Of a stretch of 64,000 nucleotides of DNA, positions 34,601-46,608 are shown piece by piece. This DNA is from Guadua angustifolia. Its lineage: Eukaryota; Streptophyta; Magnoliopsida; Poales; Poaceae. Location: positions 248,001 through 312,000 of the forward strand of contig JAYEVE010000739.1 of assembly GCA_036346375.1 (NCBI GenBank), given 5' to 3'. Under the pieces are notes generated by a model, which saw nothing but the letters and a program-made list of their open reading frames with translations, ran no database searches and was not told the origin of the DNA. The position numbers and the translations under genes are program-made. Within the stretch, counting starts at the first letter, position 1; every line of letters begins with the position of its first letter.

Positions 34601-34676
34601 GAAAAGGAAAAATATTATCTGATGCAATACACTAAAATTTCATCTGCAACAAAGAATTTTTATCTGTGACATTACA
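31607..34676 (-). repeat. 3' LTR of element B (3070 bp)
   Basis: It matches 38712-41946 throughout with scattered substitutions. It has an extra ~100 bases near 34275-34385 and lacks the segment equivalent to 41459-41690. Degenerate ~177 bp repeats with GCATAACTTTTAATTG(G/A)CTAAG cores lie at about 33735 and 33912, with a third trace near 34285. A purine-rich GGAGGAGG minisatellite lies near 34455-34600. Confidence 0.9.
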
Positions 34677-34694
34677 TTCTCTCCCCCTTAAAGG
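34677..34694 (-). other. Polypurine tract of element B
   Basis: The minus strand reads CCTTTAAGGGGGAGAGAA directly against the 3' LTR start, preceded by GAATTCGGGGTCGAATT. This is the usual pol-end/polypurine sequence of Tekay-type elements. Confidence 0.85.
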
Positions 34695-34738
34695 AATTCG
34701 ACCCCGAATTCCCAAAACGCCAAAACACATATCCAGTC

Positions 34739-35674
34739 TGATATGGACTAGGTGTCCCGATCTTTCGATGAGAGGAGGTAGCGTCGATTTGGTGGAGAGC
34801 GAAGTTGGCAGCCCGACTTCAACGAACCCAACGTTGCGCCTTAGCGACCGGTACACCACCCTCCTGAAGGTTATTGATCTCGCGGGTAGCGCAACCAACC
34901 TGACCACGAAGGTCTTTGTTCCTGCGAGCAATTGAAGAACTAGCAAGAACAAGAGATTACAAGCAACTCAATTGCGAATCTGAATGTAGATTGGTTCTGG
35001 AAACAAGAACACTCGAAATTGGGGTTCCGATGAACAAGTAGACGGGCGGCCTAGTCGGCACGCGCGAGTACAAGCAGTAGCAAAGGCTAACTGAATCAAA
35101 CAAAATACAAACACTAATTATGGTGGCGGCTGGCTATTTATAGACCAGGGGACATGCAGCACTAGGCCTTAACATGGCCCAACTGATTACAACTCCAAAA
35201 TAAAAGACTAAAACCCAATTAGACTCAAACTGGAAAAGTGTGCTGTATTGTTTTGCGTATTCCTGTTGACTCGGATGGAATTTGGAGGTGTTCTCAGATC
35301 GGTTTGAAAGAGGACGACCAGAGCTTTCGTTCTTGTACTCATAGACCTCCAGAAGCCTCCTGGATCAAAAGTTATGGCCGTTTGAAGTTGACCATCTCTG
35401 GGAGTCCGAAGCTGATTCCAATTTGCTCTTCCCTCCGGACGCGAACTCCCTTGTGCATTGTAGGTCTTCCCCATGGTTCCTAAGAATAATCACATCATCA
35501 CAAAAATTAAGTAGCATCCCATTCATTGTATCATTAATTGGAATACTTAGGAACGCCTTCACCTGATAATTTAGTTGACGTGCACGGGCTCGAGTGAGCG
35601 GTCCTTGAAGTGGTGGTTCATCCTGGTGAGTGGAGTTAGAGCTGGTTGTATCCGTTGTGGAGATGTCCTCATCA
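34739..35674 (-). mobile_element. Solo LTR of family F inside element B (element C)
   Basis: On the minus strand it starts TGATGAGGACATC at 35674 and ends at 34739 (plus strand TGATATGGAC). It aligns in reverse with the F LTR, including GATCTTTCGATGAGAG and GCGAGCAATTGAAGAACTAGC. The flanks are CAGTC (34734-34738) and CAGGC (35675-35679), a five-base duplication with one mismatch. A clear TATAAATAG lies on the minus strand at 35142-35134. The minus frame at 35557-35604 encodes GPLTRARARQLNYQVK, the polyprotein tail that enters the LTR. Confidence 0.85.
35134..35142 (-). promoter_or_regulatory. TATA box of the solo LTR (family F)
   Basis: TATAAATAG on the minus strand in the middle of the LTR, followed by CCAGCCGCC. 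The F LTR at 22011 has only a decayed version. Confidence 0.65.
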
Positions 35675-38600
35675 CAGGCCCACCAAAGCACCACGCAAGG
35701 ATTCAAACAGATCCAAATGATAAACTAGAATCCCAAATCCAATAACAACGAAAGTGATTTGACTTAACTCAACTAAGATTATCTTCTCATGACTCCACAT
35801 TCACTCCAATTTCTACTTAAATTTCCAAGGGACAAAACTCAACTCTAAATTTCCTTTCAACTTCAATCTATTCTCCCCTCTTAATCTTTTTACCACAATT
35901 CATCTCATTCATGATAATGAGAATGACACGAGGCTTTTCATTCTAACATGCCTCTAAACCATAATTTAACTAATTACACACACCACCCATTTGGATATCC
36001 CGGGTTCCAAATTTGAACCCCCAAGAGACTATAACATGAATCTCCATCTCTCCCAAATAATTAACCCTTTCACAAAAGGACCACAACCAACCAATGCCAT
36101 CGAAGGAAATAGCCCACTTTGGCACAAGTTCCTTTCCAACCGTAAACCACAATATATAAAGAAAATTATTCTATCCTCTCCCAGGCATATCTCACATCTA
36201 GGAATAACTAGACACAATAAATGTTCACAACAGAACACTTTACATCATATTGCTATCGCCTTCCCTACAACCAAACAATACTCCCAACAAAATTTGGACC
36301 AAGACATCAAAACCTCCATCGTAATCCACCCTTAAATCACTAATGGTCAACACCTAGCCCAAGCTAGAATCACAGATCATTACCAAACCATAAATGGTTC
36401 TCTTCTTAAGAGGGTCTCGCCCTCACATACTTCCAATCAAATAACCAACCCCAAGAATATAATCCTTTATTATACTCAACAAGATACCATAAACATTCAT
36501 ATTCTTATCTCGGGCTAGAACACGAACAAAATATAATTCTGTTTAACCACAAGAACCACATACATCACCTTGAACCCAAAGCGCTAAAACTTACCTTGGA
36601 GAGAACTCGACAAATCCCAATGATCACTCATTTTCTTTTCCTAAGCCAAATCGCAAAGGAAAACTCAACTTTCTTACATCACAAGAACCACTTTCATCCA
36701 TTTCAAATCAAAGCGATAAAATTTCACATCGAGGAGAAACTCAAATTAAAAGAGAAACCCCACACACAAAAAAAATTTGGCAGAAGCCCTCATAAAGACC
36801 AAAAACAAAATCAGCTCGCTTCCACCAAAACAAAACCTCTCACGAATAACCAAAACCAAAATTTTGGAAGAGAAAACCGATTCTCAAGTTAAACATCTAT
36901 ACCCACAACCACCACATTTTTAATTAAACCCAACTCTAGTAAAAAATAGAGTTACCAATATTCTCGGCTCAAGAGCTTCCAACACATCCCATTATGTTTG
37001 TTTGCTTCCTTTAAATATTAATTCCGAGGTTAATCCGTTTTTGTACGCTAAGAAGCACGATCCAAACATACACTTTTAAGCGTATATCCCACATCCATAA
37101 CTTAAGCTAAATAACTTAGCCAAGACAAAAGATTGGCATGGTTCAATGAAATAAAATATCCCAAAATCCATCAACCGACTACTTCATCATTCCTCTCTCA
37201 TCCTCATTTTTCAATCATCAAAGACAACTCCGCAATTTGACTAGAAATGCAAACTTAATCAGGGGGGTTCTACTGCCCACTAATCAAAACACCTTAACCA
37301 AAAGGCATATATCCCCAAAAGATCATACAATCAATTGAATCCGTAAACCCTTAAAAGAAGGTTCACCTGAAATCCCACCATTTCTAGTATTCCAATACTC
37401 TTGCCATTAAAGATTCCATACTCACCAAAGGTATCCTGAAAAGCCCAACAGGTTTGAACATAAGTTACAAAACCCAATCTTTCTCTAATTATCTTCTACC
37501 ATTTATATAATCACCACTAGTCATAATATCATCAAACCCTAACCAAGTATATCTCATGACAATCAACAAGGAGAACCACGTTCTCACTTCTTCAGCACAA
37601 ATAACTTATCAGTTAATTCAACATAAGACGATAATCAACTTTCACTTTAGATCACTTACCATCTCGATTAATCTTTCTCTACCAACACAATAAGATAGGT
37701 TGTCTTTAAATAACCAACAAATTCACTTTAACCACATTAGTAGTTTACATCATCTCAATGTTCTAACTACGTATCACAGACTTAAAGTTTTGAACATCCT
37801 CGTGGGTCACGCACTCAACCTTCAAAGAAACCACAGTTCTTAAGCATGAACAACGTCAATAAACATGTTTCTTTCTAGAAAACCCCAACCATAAATCACA
37901 AGAGAACTCGACCGTCGAATTTCCAAACTCTGACGTGCAACAACTCCTTGACAAAATCTCAAGATTTACAACTTCCACGAAGGAAGATGGATGCAAGGGG
38001 GAAAACCAAACGATCAACCAAATCTTTTGTGATAAAGACTTAAAACTTAACTCCACACGACTTAAGATTTACACCACAAACTCCAATGACTCCTTTTTGA
38101 ACTTGGAGAATAACAAACACAAAAGTAAATCCATGTCTTTCTCCGCAAAGTAACCAAAAGAGGCGCAACACGAAACTCCTTTCTTTGACTTAAACCAAAG
38201 AAGACCACACCAAATAATCTACTCCACCAACCGTCCAATCTATAACTTACAGGTCATACACTCTCCCCACGAGAGGTCATCAGTCCTCTGGTGCTAGCTA
38301 TAACCGGCCACACCGACAACTACGGCCTTTACCATGGCCAACACAAATTGATTGAACCTTTTGGCACAAATTAATTCCTATAAACATCATCAATCAATAA
38401 GCTCTTTCATAAGCACAGTAATATACACTAGCACAACCTCATCAAGACCAGCATAAAACATCAAAGCTCAAATGAAGCATTGAAACACAATGCAACGATA
38501 ACCCATCACTTTCCTACTGTGCATCAGAGTGTGTCAAGTTTTAATTTAATTTACCAATCTACCTCAAATTTCATGGTTATTACCCTAAGGCCAAATTTTA

Positions 38601-38697
38601 AAAGTTGATCCTAAACCATGTTTCTAAATTCACATAACAAAATTTTAGTTCACACTAGAATAAAGCACTAATTTCAAGCACCACGGACCTGAAGCTC
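35675..38697. other. Internal region of element B, no recognisable genes, strongly G-poor on the plus strand
   Basis: About 3 kb without gag or pol motifs in any frame. Open frames here are short and lack family patterns. The plus strand is very poor in G: in the 60-base lines starting at 35761, 35821 and 37621 I count 3, 3 and 4 G against 17, 19 and 15 C. On the element's own strand this is a depletion of C. The last ~170 bases (from about 38530) are the leader shared with A and E. Confidence 0.6.
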
Positions 38698-38709
38698 GCT
38701 CTAATACCA
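38698..38709 (-). other. Primer binding site of element B
   Basis: The minus strand reads TGGTATTAGAGC two bases after the LTR end, the initiator-Met-tRNA type with one change. It fixes the orientation of B. Confidence 0.85.
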
Positions 38710-38711
38710 AC

Positions 38712-41700
38712 TGTAACACCTCGGCACCCCACGTACCCCGAATGTTACACCCTCAAGCACTAACACTACAAATTTCCATGAAATGCTAGTAAAGCAAGCT
38801 AATATACTAGTAGGTTTGCCAAACTTGACTAAAAAATTTCGGCAGCACCTCCCCTAAACTCGGACATCCACTCAGCAGACAAGGTAGATAATAAACGTAA
38901 CAACACAAGCAAGAATACTAATATCAACAATTATCAACTATTAAACTTAACTACATGATGAGGCTTACAATAATCAAAACTACAACACCATATCACAATA
39001 ATTCCCCACTAGTTATTATTATGAAACATTATTCCAAACTACTCCTTTATTATGGCATGAAAGTGAGTGAAGGTGAAGCTAAGTCCCATCCCGGCAAGAC
39101 GTCCTCAGAGCACCTAAAACAACAACAAAAAACAAGCGTAAGTTTTTAAACTCAGCAAAGTACATCAAAATAGTAGCAATTCTAAATATCATAAGTAAGG
39201 TAAAAGCTTGATAATAGGATCATTTAGTACAAGCAAAACAACACTCAGACAATGACACTGATACACCCATTCAAAGCAATAATTTGACAACACCATTATT
39301 TACCACAACCAAGGTATTAACCTGATAATAAAACCATTTAACACCAACGATACTTTACTTGACAATAATCTTTAACTTAATTCATACTGGCACATAAGTG
39401 AGAATGACATAACCATATAACACTTTAATCTCAATTCTCCACTCTAATTGAGCCCACGTCTCAACCTTTTCTCACTTTATCCATAAATCCACATTGATCA
39501 TACTATGCAATGCAATATGCTTTCATGCTCAAAATGCACCTTTTTCATCATTTATACCGGTATACTCGAGTGCACACCTGTCGGTGTCACACTCTCTCAT
39601 TCCCTTCCATCCCAGTGGAGGGGCCTACTCTTAATGACTCACTCCCATCTATCTCAATGGATGGGACTACGAGGTAGGACTTCTCAGGAGCTCACCGGAT
39701 TAGTCATATATCCCCATATGACTTTCTCACCAACCTAGCTCGATCTCTTGCATGCCATGAATGCAATGTTTGCACAACATTTCTCAGTTAATCATCGCAA
39801 CCAACATACTCAACTCAGTTAATGAAATCAATCCACTCACTTTAAAAGAGGCATTCTAAATACTCCAAGTATCTATGCTAGAAACAACTTCCCCAAAGGG
39901 ACACAATCAAGTACAATACTCGTAAATTAACAACAAGTAATCCACTTACCCCACTCATTCAACTCATTGCAATATTATCTCCTTACGATATACTTACCGG
40001 GATTATGTCTTACCAAGAGATCACTCTTAGAAGAATCCATTCACGTCCTCTTGATAACGAGCACCAATTTTTACTAATGCTTGCAACAATCAAGTAGAAT
40101 TAGCATTTTACACATCTACTATGGAACACCTCATTTCCATGCACACACTGTGCTTGCCTTTTATCGAAAGGAGCGGAGTGGCGCGAGGCTGAGGCCACTG
40201 CCGAAGCTACTCCACCTGAAACAAACATCGCAAAAATGCTTCACTAAGAACCCCTTTCAACAACGCTCTACGCCCCAAACTACAACCTCAAAAGCCCCAA
40301 TTTATGGTTGGCTCAATACGAATAAAATCTACACTAACGTGCTAACAATAAACTCATTAGCTTTCAATTAAAAAGACTACTAGATATTACTCGAATAAAT
40401 ACACTCAATTCAACCTGAAAAAAAAATCACGTTGTCATCAATTTGGACAGCAAGCACTAAAATTATCATATCTTCTAAATGGTTCATTCAAAAATTGCAT
40501 TCTATATCTCTAATTAAACATAAGACATCCACGCTCAATTTTCTCAACATCTGACCCCTCATAAATTGAGTTTAAAGTCCTCAAAACCTAATCTGAATGT
40601 GACTCCAAACTCTGTCCATGTTTGAATTTTTGTTCAGAAAAAACAGGTTTCTGGGTAGAGGGTTCAACAAGGCATAAAAATTGATAGACAGGTCCAAATT
40701 AATTAAATGAAGATATTTTCAATATCTACACTAAATTTTCCAACTTTTTCTAGGCAAAGAGAAGGTCTAATTCTGCTTCTAACTAGACTCAATCAACAAA
40801 TTAAAACAATATCTACTATTGTAAACAAGCTCTGGACAGCAGGCATAGAAATGAGCATAACTTTTAATTGGCTAAGCAAAAAATACATTCTTGGGATTCA
40901 AATGACCAAAAGAGGATAATCTACAGTTATCATATAGCCATTTATTCAGGAGATGCGTAAATAATTCCCAGATTAGATATGAATAGAAGTTATATGTATT
41001 GATAGTAGTTTTGAACAGCAGGTACTAAAATGAGCATAACTTTTAATTGGCTAAGAAAAAACTTGCATTCTTGGACTCCAAATGACCACAAGAGGATAAT
41101 CTACCATTATCATATAGCCATTCATTTAGAAGATGTATTTAAAGTCCTCAAATAGCACTCTGAATCATAGACTGAAATCTGAACCTTCAGCAGTTTTAGA
41201 TTTCAGGACAGCATACTTCAAAATAGCATAACTATTGATTCTAGAATCCAAATCAAGCAAACAAGAATATTTTATTAATCTATAGGAAATTTCCTAACTT
41301 TCTCCATGCAATCAAAAATTCTAATTCGGCCTGCATCTAGCTCTAAACAGCAGTTTAACATTTCAGCTATCAACACGAGCTTTCTCTATATCCAAATATT
41401 CAGAAAATGCTTTTAACTAGTTCGAAACTCAACCCTAACAGACAGGCAGAACTCATCCTGAAAATAGCAGTTTTTCCTCCAAACCCTAGAACTACTTTTC
41501 CCCCCAAAATTTTAAAATCCAGACCTTAGAACACCCATACCAGCTAGATACCTCCATTAGAACAGCAAGCACACTCCCAAATACTCACCTCCTTGCACAT
41601 GAGGAAGAAGATGGGAGGGGCAATCTTCTGATTTGCAAAAGGAGAGGAGGAGGCCGGCTGGAATGGAGGAGCCAGGGGGGCTTCGGCTGGAGCAGCACCA

Positions 41701-41946
41701 AGGAGGGGGAAGCCTGGCGCAGCTTGGAGAGGAGGAGGAGCCAAGTGCAGCACTGGGAGGAGGAGGAACCAGGCGCAGCACTGGGAGGAGTCAGGTGGGA
41801 GGAAAAGAAAGAAGAGGCCAGGTGGGAGGAAAAGGAAAGGTCGGTTGGGCAGAAAAAGGAGGAGGGGTGGGAAAAGGAAAAATATTATTTGATGCAATAC
41901 ATTGAAATTTCATCTACAACAAAGAATTTTCATCTGTGACATTACA
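38712..41946 (-). repeat. 5' LTR of element B (3235 bp)
   Basis: It runs from TGTAACACC next to the primer site to ATTACA at 41946, followed by the right GTATA. Against the 3' LTR it keeps an extra ~230 bases at about 41459-41690. The G/A-rich minisatellite at 41690-41880 repeats GGAGGAGGAGGAACCAGG and CGCAGCACTG units. Confidence 0.9.
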
Positions 41947-42405
41947 GTATAACCAGATTCGGGTGCGAGAGCAAGATATTGAAAAGACGGCTTTCTCCAC
42001 CAGGTATGGGCATTTTGAATTCAAGGTTATGTCTTTTGGACTAACAAATGCCCCTGCTATTTTTATGAAGACGATGAAATAGTATGCTGCATCGATACTT
42101 CGATGATTTTGTGGTGGTGTTCATCGACGACATATTGATTTATTCCAAGTCTGAGAAGGAGCGTGAGTGCCATTTGAGGCTGGTGCTTGATGCCTTGAGG
42201 GAGAACCAATTCTTTGCAAATTTAAAGAAGTGTGAGTTTTGGATTTCTAAAGTGGGTTTTCTGGGTCACATTATCAACCAAGAAGATATTTCTATAGACC
42301 CCATCAAAATCTCTGCAATTGTGGATTGGGAGAGACCATCGAATGTCAAGGAAGTGCGGAGTTTCCTTTGTTTAGCCGGTTACCATCGAATGTCAAGGAA
42401 GTGCT
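41947..42405 (+). pseudogene. RT of element A, continued
   Basis: The frame resumes NQIRVREQDIEKTAFSTRYG, then MSFGLTNAPAIFMK. One extra base near 42080 shifts the frame into YFDDFVVVFIDDILIYSKSE (the catalytic Asp pair is present) and CEFWISKVGFLGHIINQED. The piece ends EVRSFLCLAGYH at about 42382, where RFVEGFS would be expected. Instead a 23-base string from 42336 is repeated and D-type sequence begins at 42410. RNase H and the N-terminal integrase of A are absent. Confidence 0.9.
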
Positions 42406-42409
42406 GAAC

Positions 42410-43844
42410 ATTGGTCCTGGCTCTCTACGGATGATTCTGATGAGCTCCATGCTGCATCATTTTCCTCTTGCGGGAATCCTCTAATTCACGGCGAGATTCT
42501 TCAATGAGCATAGCTTTGTCCACCAAGTGCATAGTCATTGCCAACAACTTGCACCTTTAATCCTGGGTTGAGCCCACGCTTGAACTTCTTCTGGCGTGCA
42601 TCATCTGAGGCTACATCTTCTGGAGCGTAGCGAGCGAGTTGAGTGAACTTATTGAGATATTCACTCACAGACATTCCTTCTTGCTTGAGCTCCCTGAACT
42701 CATTCTTCTTCATTTATACCTTTCCATCAGGAATGTGGGAGTGGCGAAAAGCAGCAGAAAACTCTTCCCAAGAGATAGTCTGAGGGTCATCATAGGCGCA
42801 ATATAGTTTTCCCACCATTCAGTGGCGGTAACCTCTAACTGATGAGCGGCATATAGAACCTTCTCATGGTTTGTACACTGAGCAATGGCAAGCTTCTTCT
42901 CAATGGAGTGAATCCAATCATTCGCGTCCAAGGGTTCTGAAGAATAGGAGAAGGTAGGTGGATGAGTCCTCATAAATTCTGCCAGCTTGGACTACGGACG
43001 AGCCTGGGGAGGTACAGCTGCAGCTTGATTCTGCTGGTTTAACAAGTTGGCTAGAGCAACTACAGTCTGGTTTTGTTGATTCATCATGTTGCTCATATTC
43101 TGCATCATTGTATTCATGAGTTAGGTCTGCGCTGCTAGAAAATGTCCCATGTTCTGATCCGTCACTACAGGAGTTGGTGGCGGTGGGTTGGCACTGGCAC
43201 TGGCATTAGCATTGGCATCCACTGGCGGACTGCGACTGGCTCCAGAACGAGTGTCAACCATCTGCGACACAGCACAAGGGTTTAATAGGTAAGAGGGAAA
43301 AGCAATAGACAAGTGGTAAGGTCTTCTAGGGAAGAAGGTAATACCCAAGGACAAAGGCCAACCAAGGGCATAGCCGAAAAGGCTACAAAATAAAGAGCCA
43401 ATTAAAGCTTTTCAACTAAGGTATGGTTGTAACACCATGCTGGAGGCAAGTGTACAACACACCTGGCACACAAGCAACGAAAATCCTAGTATACGTAGAC
43501 TAGACGTACCTAAACTGAAAAGAAATGGCATGCTCAAACTCATAGAGCACCACAAACCTGTCCTATATGGTAGTCTTCTCGGACATACTCTTTGACGTCT
43601 TAATCATTGCCTCCCTTGCTTTGATTCCTTGCAGATGCCTTGGGGTTTTAGAAGTTTCATGAGATAAGGTCAATTTAATTTTTTAAAGCAATGTTTCAGC
43701 AAAGGAGAGGAAAAAAACCTAAGAATAAGATAAGAGGAGACAAACTATTAAATACCAATATGTTGGTTTGATTTAGAAAATAATTTTGAAGACCATGCTA
43801 ACTAAGAGAGCGACCTATAGGCGATATGGCTCTGATACCATCTC
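42410..43844 (-). pseudogene. Second partial internal region of D: primer site, leader, truncated gag
   Basis: The primer site TGGTATCAGAGCC (43840-43828) is followed by a ~570 base leader and gag from the ATG at 43261 (MVDTRSGASRSPPVDANANA). The N-terminal part is open to a stop near 43122. The core reads SKLAEFMRTHPPTF, DANDWIHSIEKKLAIAQC, HQLEVTATEWWENY, then after a shift MKKNEFRELKQEGMSVSEYL and ASDDARQKKFKRGLNPGLKV. It ends at 42410 in the part that matches 50310. An 11-base deletion near 42524 distinguishes it from the full copy. Its N-terminus is better preserved than that of the full copy. Confidence 0.85.
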
Positions 43845-46592
43845 TGTCGGGACCCGGATATGCAAATATGAAACCCTCTGTGTATACTGCACTAGTCCAT
43901 GATCACGCTAGTGCACACAGTGGAAACATAGATGACATATCATTCCATACATCGAAATAACTAAGAAGAAGCAAATTATTATTGAATAAAGCAAGCGACC
44001 TTATGGTCAAGGTTTATACACCAATGCCTCTTGGCTTAAGAAACAAGTGAAACTGTTGCAGCGGAAACATAATAACTTACGCCATTCGACATGCCACAGC
44101 AATCGTCTGGGAACGCATTCAGAGACCACGTAGTCTTCATAGTATTCTCCTCTTGATATTCATTACCGGTTCTTCCTCAAGAATCGAACAACAGGGGCAT
44201 AAAGCCGTGAGTACAAAATGTACTCAACAAGCCGTAGGGAAATGATGCAATATATTCATGCACGACTTGACAAAGGATAGTCATATGGTTCATTTGCAGA
44301 AAGCAATATCTTGAATTTAAATACAATAAATGGATTGAAGGCAGATTGATAAAACAATAATAAATAACTAGTAAATCAACGGTAGACAACATGAACAGAA
44401 TGGCGAGGCTTCACCCTACGTCATTCAAAACAAGTATCAACCACACAATTCAATAGTATAGCTTGAGACAACAAAAACAACAGTGAACTCCCCGTTCACA
44501 TCTCAACAATTCCACATTTCATGAAACACTCTATACCCCCGTGTGAAATTCTCGGGCTTGTCCATGACCGCGGACACGGCTGTTCGAATAGTTTTACACT
44601 CTGCAGAGGTTGTACAGCTTTACCCACAAGACATGAACATCTCTTAGTGCAATCGATATTAACACACTTTCTTTGGTGTGTCAGAGAGATATCATGACAA
44701 AGCCTTTACAATGCACGTCTAAACTTGGTACTGCCCTCTAAGGTTTCGCCCCTCGGGGCCCCCTCTTGAGCCATGTGAATCTACCCGTCCATCCCGGAAC
44801 CCACACATCCAATTGGCAGTACTCAAGAGTAAACAATGCAAATTAATCAGCTAGGTCCGTCCCACACCGACTTGTGGTTGCCTGATTAGGCCCAGATTCA
44901 ATGGCGCACAAGATTAAGTCCTTAAGTTATCTCTGCAAGACAAACCATATCCCAATGTGCTAGACAGCACCCCCTTTACTGCACGATCATTTGCCCGAGG
45001 GAAAACATTTTGTTCAACCAAGACCAATGGCATTGATACACAAATAGCATGCAATTGTATGAAACAAATTACTTTTGCAATCATGGGTTCAATATGATCA
45101 AAGGACTACGACTTGCCTTGCTGATCAAGCGCTGAATCTTGGTCTTCTAAGTCAACGTTCACTCCTTCGGGGTTCGCGTCTACTAGAAAATACAGCAATG
45201 AAACCAAATAAATACAAAACAGAGACATAAACAAACTCAAACTGAAAATAAATAGTTCTGGAAGATAGATCTTCATTTTACAAAAATTTAGAAATTTGAA
45301 TCGGCTCAATCCGAGTTCGTGAGAAAGAACGGGATTTTTGAAGTTTCGACGGAAATGACAAATAGCACTCGGGCTACAGTACCACTCGGCGCTACAGTAA
45401 CCACACGATGATACAGTAACCACTCGTCGCTACAGTACCACTCGGTGCATAAAGATGCTCTAATCGGGCTACTGATGCTTGCATGGCCATTTCGGACAGA
45501 GACAGCAGGGCTATAGGTGATATTTGCGTAAGAGAGGAAAAGGATAGAGAGGTTGGGGAAAGTGAGCACCGAAAGATCTCGACGACGCGAATCCAGCGGT
45601 GGTGCCGAATTTGCGAAGACGACCAGAGAGCCGCAATCGGCGAAGCGATTTAACAACCCGACTAACAAACTCGAAATTCGGAGTCAATCTGCAACAAAAA
45701 TCAAATCGGATTGAATGGTTGTGATCATGGAAGCAAGGGGCACAAAGTGACGCGGTTGGTTTGTCCGAAAACTCACCGGAGCAAAAGATGGCTCGTCGGT
45801 GTCTTTGGAGGACACCGGGCGTACGGTTTTCTCGAGTTTTGGGATGGGAAACTTTTGAGTACTCGCACGTCCGGAGAGGTGAAGAAACACCCGAGATAAT
45901 GACCGAGCAATAATTGGCCATTAACGATTAATTGCGGTCGTTTCGCTTGGATTAAAGATGGGTAACGGTAGGGCATTTGATATTCATTACGACGCCGTCG
46001 CGATGCTTCAGATTTCATTTGATTCGGACAATCATGGAGGAAGATATGCGGATTTGAAGTTGGAGCTAAAACTTGGAAAATCTGTTCATGCCGCTGACGG
46101 AAGGATGAAGACGATGAATAATGCCAATTTTAGAGCGCGTGAGATAAAATAGATAACAAGACCTAAAAATACCAGAAAAGATCCTAAAAATCGTAAAGAA
46201 TAAAGTGGAACCCAATAAAATTGGTTTCACTATTTTTGGATGAATTTTGGAATTTAGATTATTTCAGAACGAAAATAATAGATTTGATGAAAGCGCGAGA
46301 GATAAAATACCAGAGAGATTCAAAAAATCTTGGAACAATTTCCAAAATCATTTTAGAATATTTGGAACCTAATTCAATGGGTTTCAAGGTTTTTGGAGCA
46401 TTTTAAAACTCGGGTGAAATTTCGAATAAGGACCGGAATTGAGAATTTGACTTTGCGGACGATAAAGGATTGAACTTTAATTTCAGAAGGATATGGATGC
46501 CAGGTTAATTAGAACACTAAGGAAAATTTAAATTTTGAATTTAATTAATTTAAATTAACTTTAGGCAAAAGACCGAAATTGGGGATGTTACA
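43845..46592 (-). repeat. 3' LTR of element D (2748 bp)
   Basis: The plus strand starts TGTCGGGACCCGGATATGC and ends GGGATGTTACA. It matches 51755-54833, but lacks 274 bases (equivalent to 52944-53217, junction at 45030/45031) and about 46 bases near 45853. It contains CTATTCGAATAG-type and CCGCGGACACGG palindromic strings near 44570 that also occur in LTR G. Confidence 0.9.
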
Positions 46593-46594
46593 AA

Positions 46595-46608
46595 CATCCC
46601 CCCTTAAA
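46595..46608 (-). other. Polypurine tract of element D
   Basis: The minus strand reads TTTAAGGGGGGATG immediately before the 3' LTR, after AATCTTGGGGTCGAGATTCC. Confidence 0.85.

Larger units (their letters stand above)
31607..41946 (-). mobile_element. Element B: LTR retrotransposon without recognisable genes, inserted in A's RT
   Basis: Direct LTRs at 31607-34676 and 38712-41946 start TGTAACACC and end GACATTACA. The primer site (38709-38698, minus) and polypurine tract (34694-34677) show minus orientation. A perfect GTATA duplication flanks the element. The 4.0 kb internal region includes a 936 bp solo LTR, leaving about 3.1 kb with no gag or pol similarity I can see. Large LTRs with a non-coding interior fit a non-autonomous (LARD-like) derivative of the chromovirus group to which A and E belong; the leader beside the primer site matches theirs. 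Confidence 0.9.

Noticed and set aside
45306..46018. Overlapping minus-strand frames in D's 3' LTR, with counterparts at 53344-54259
   Set aside because: They lie wholly within LTRs, are frame-broken between the two copies and show no protein motif.
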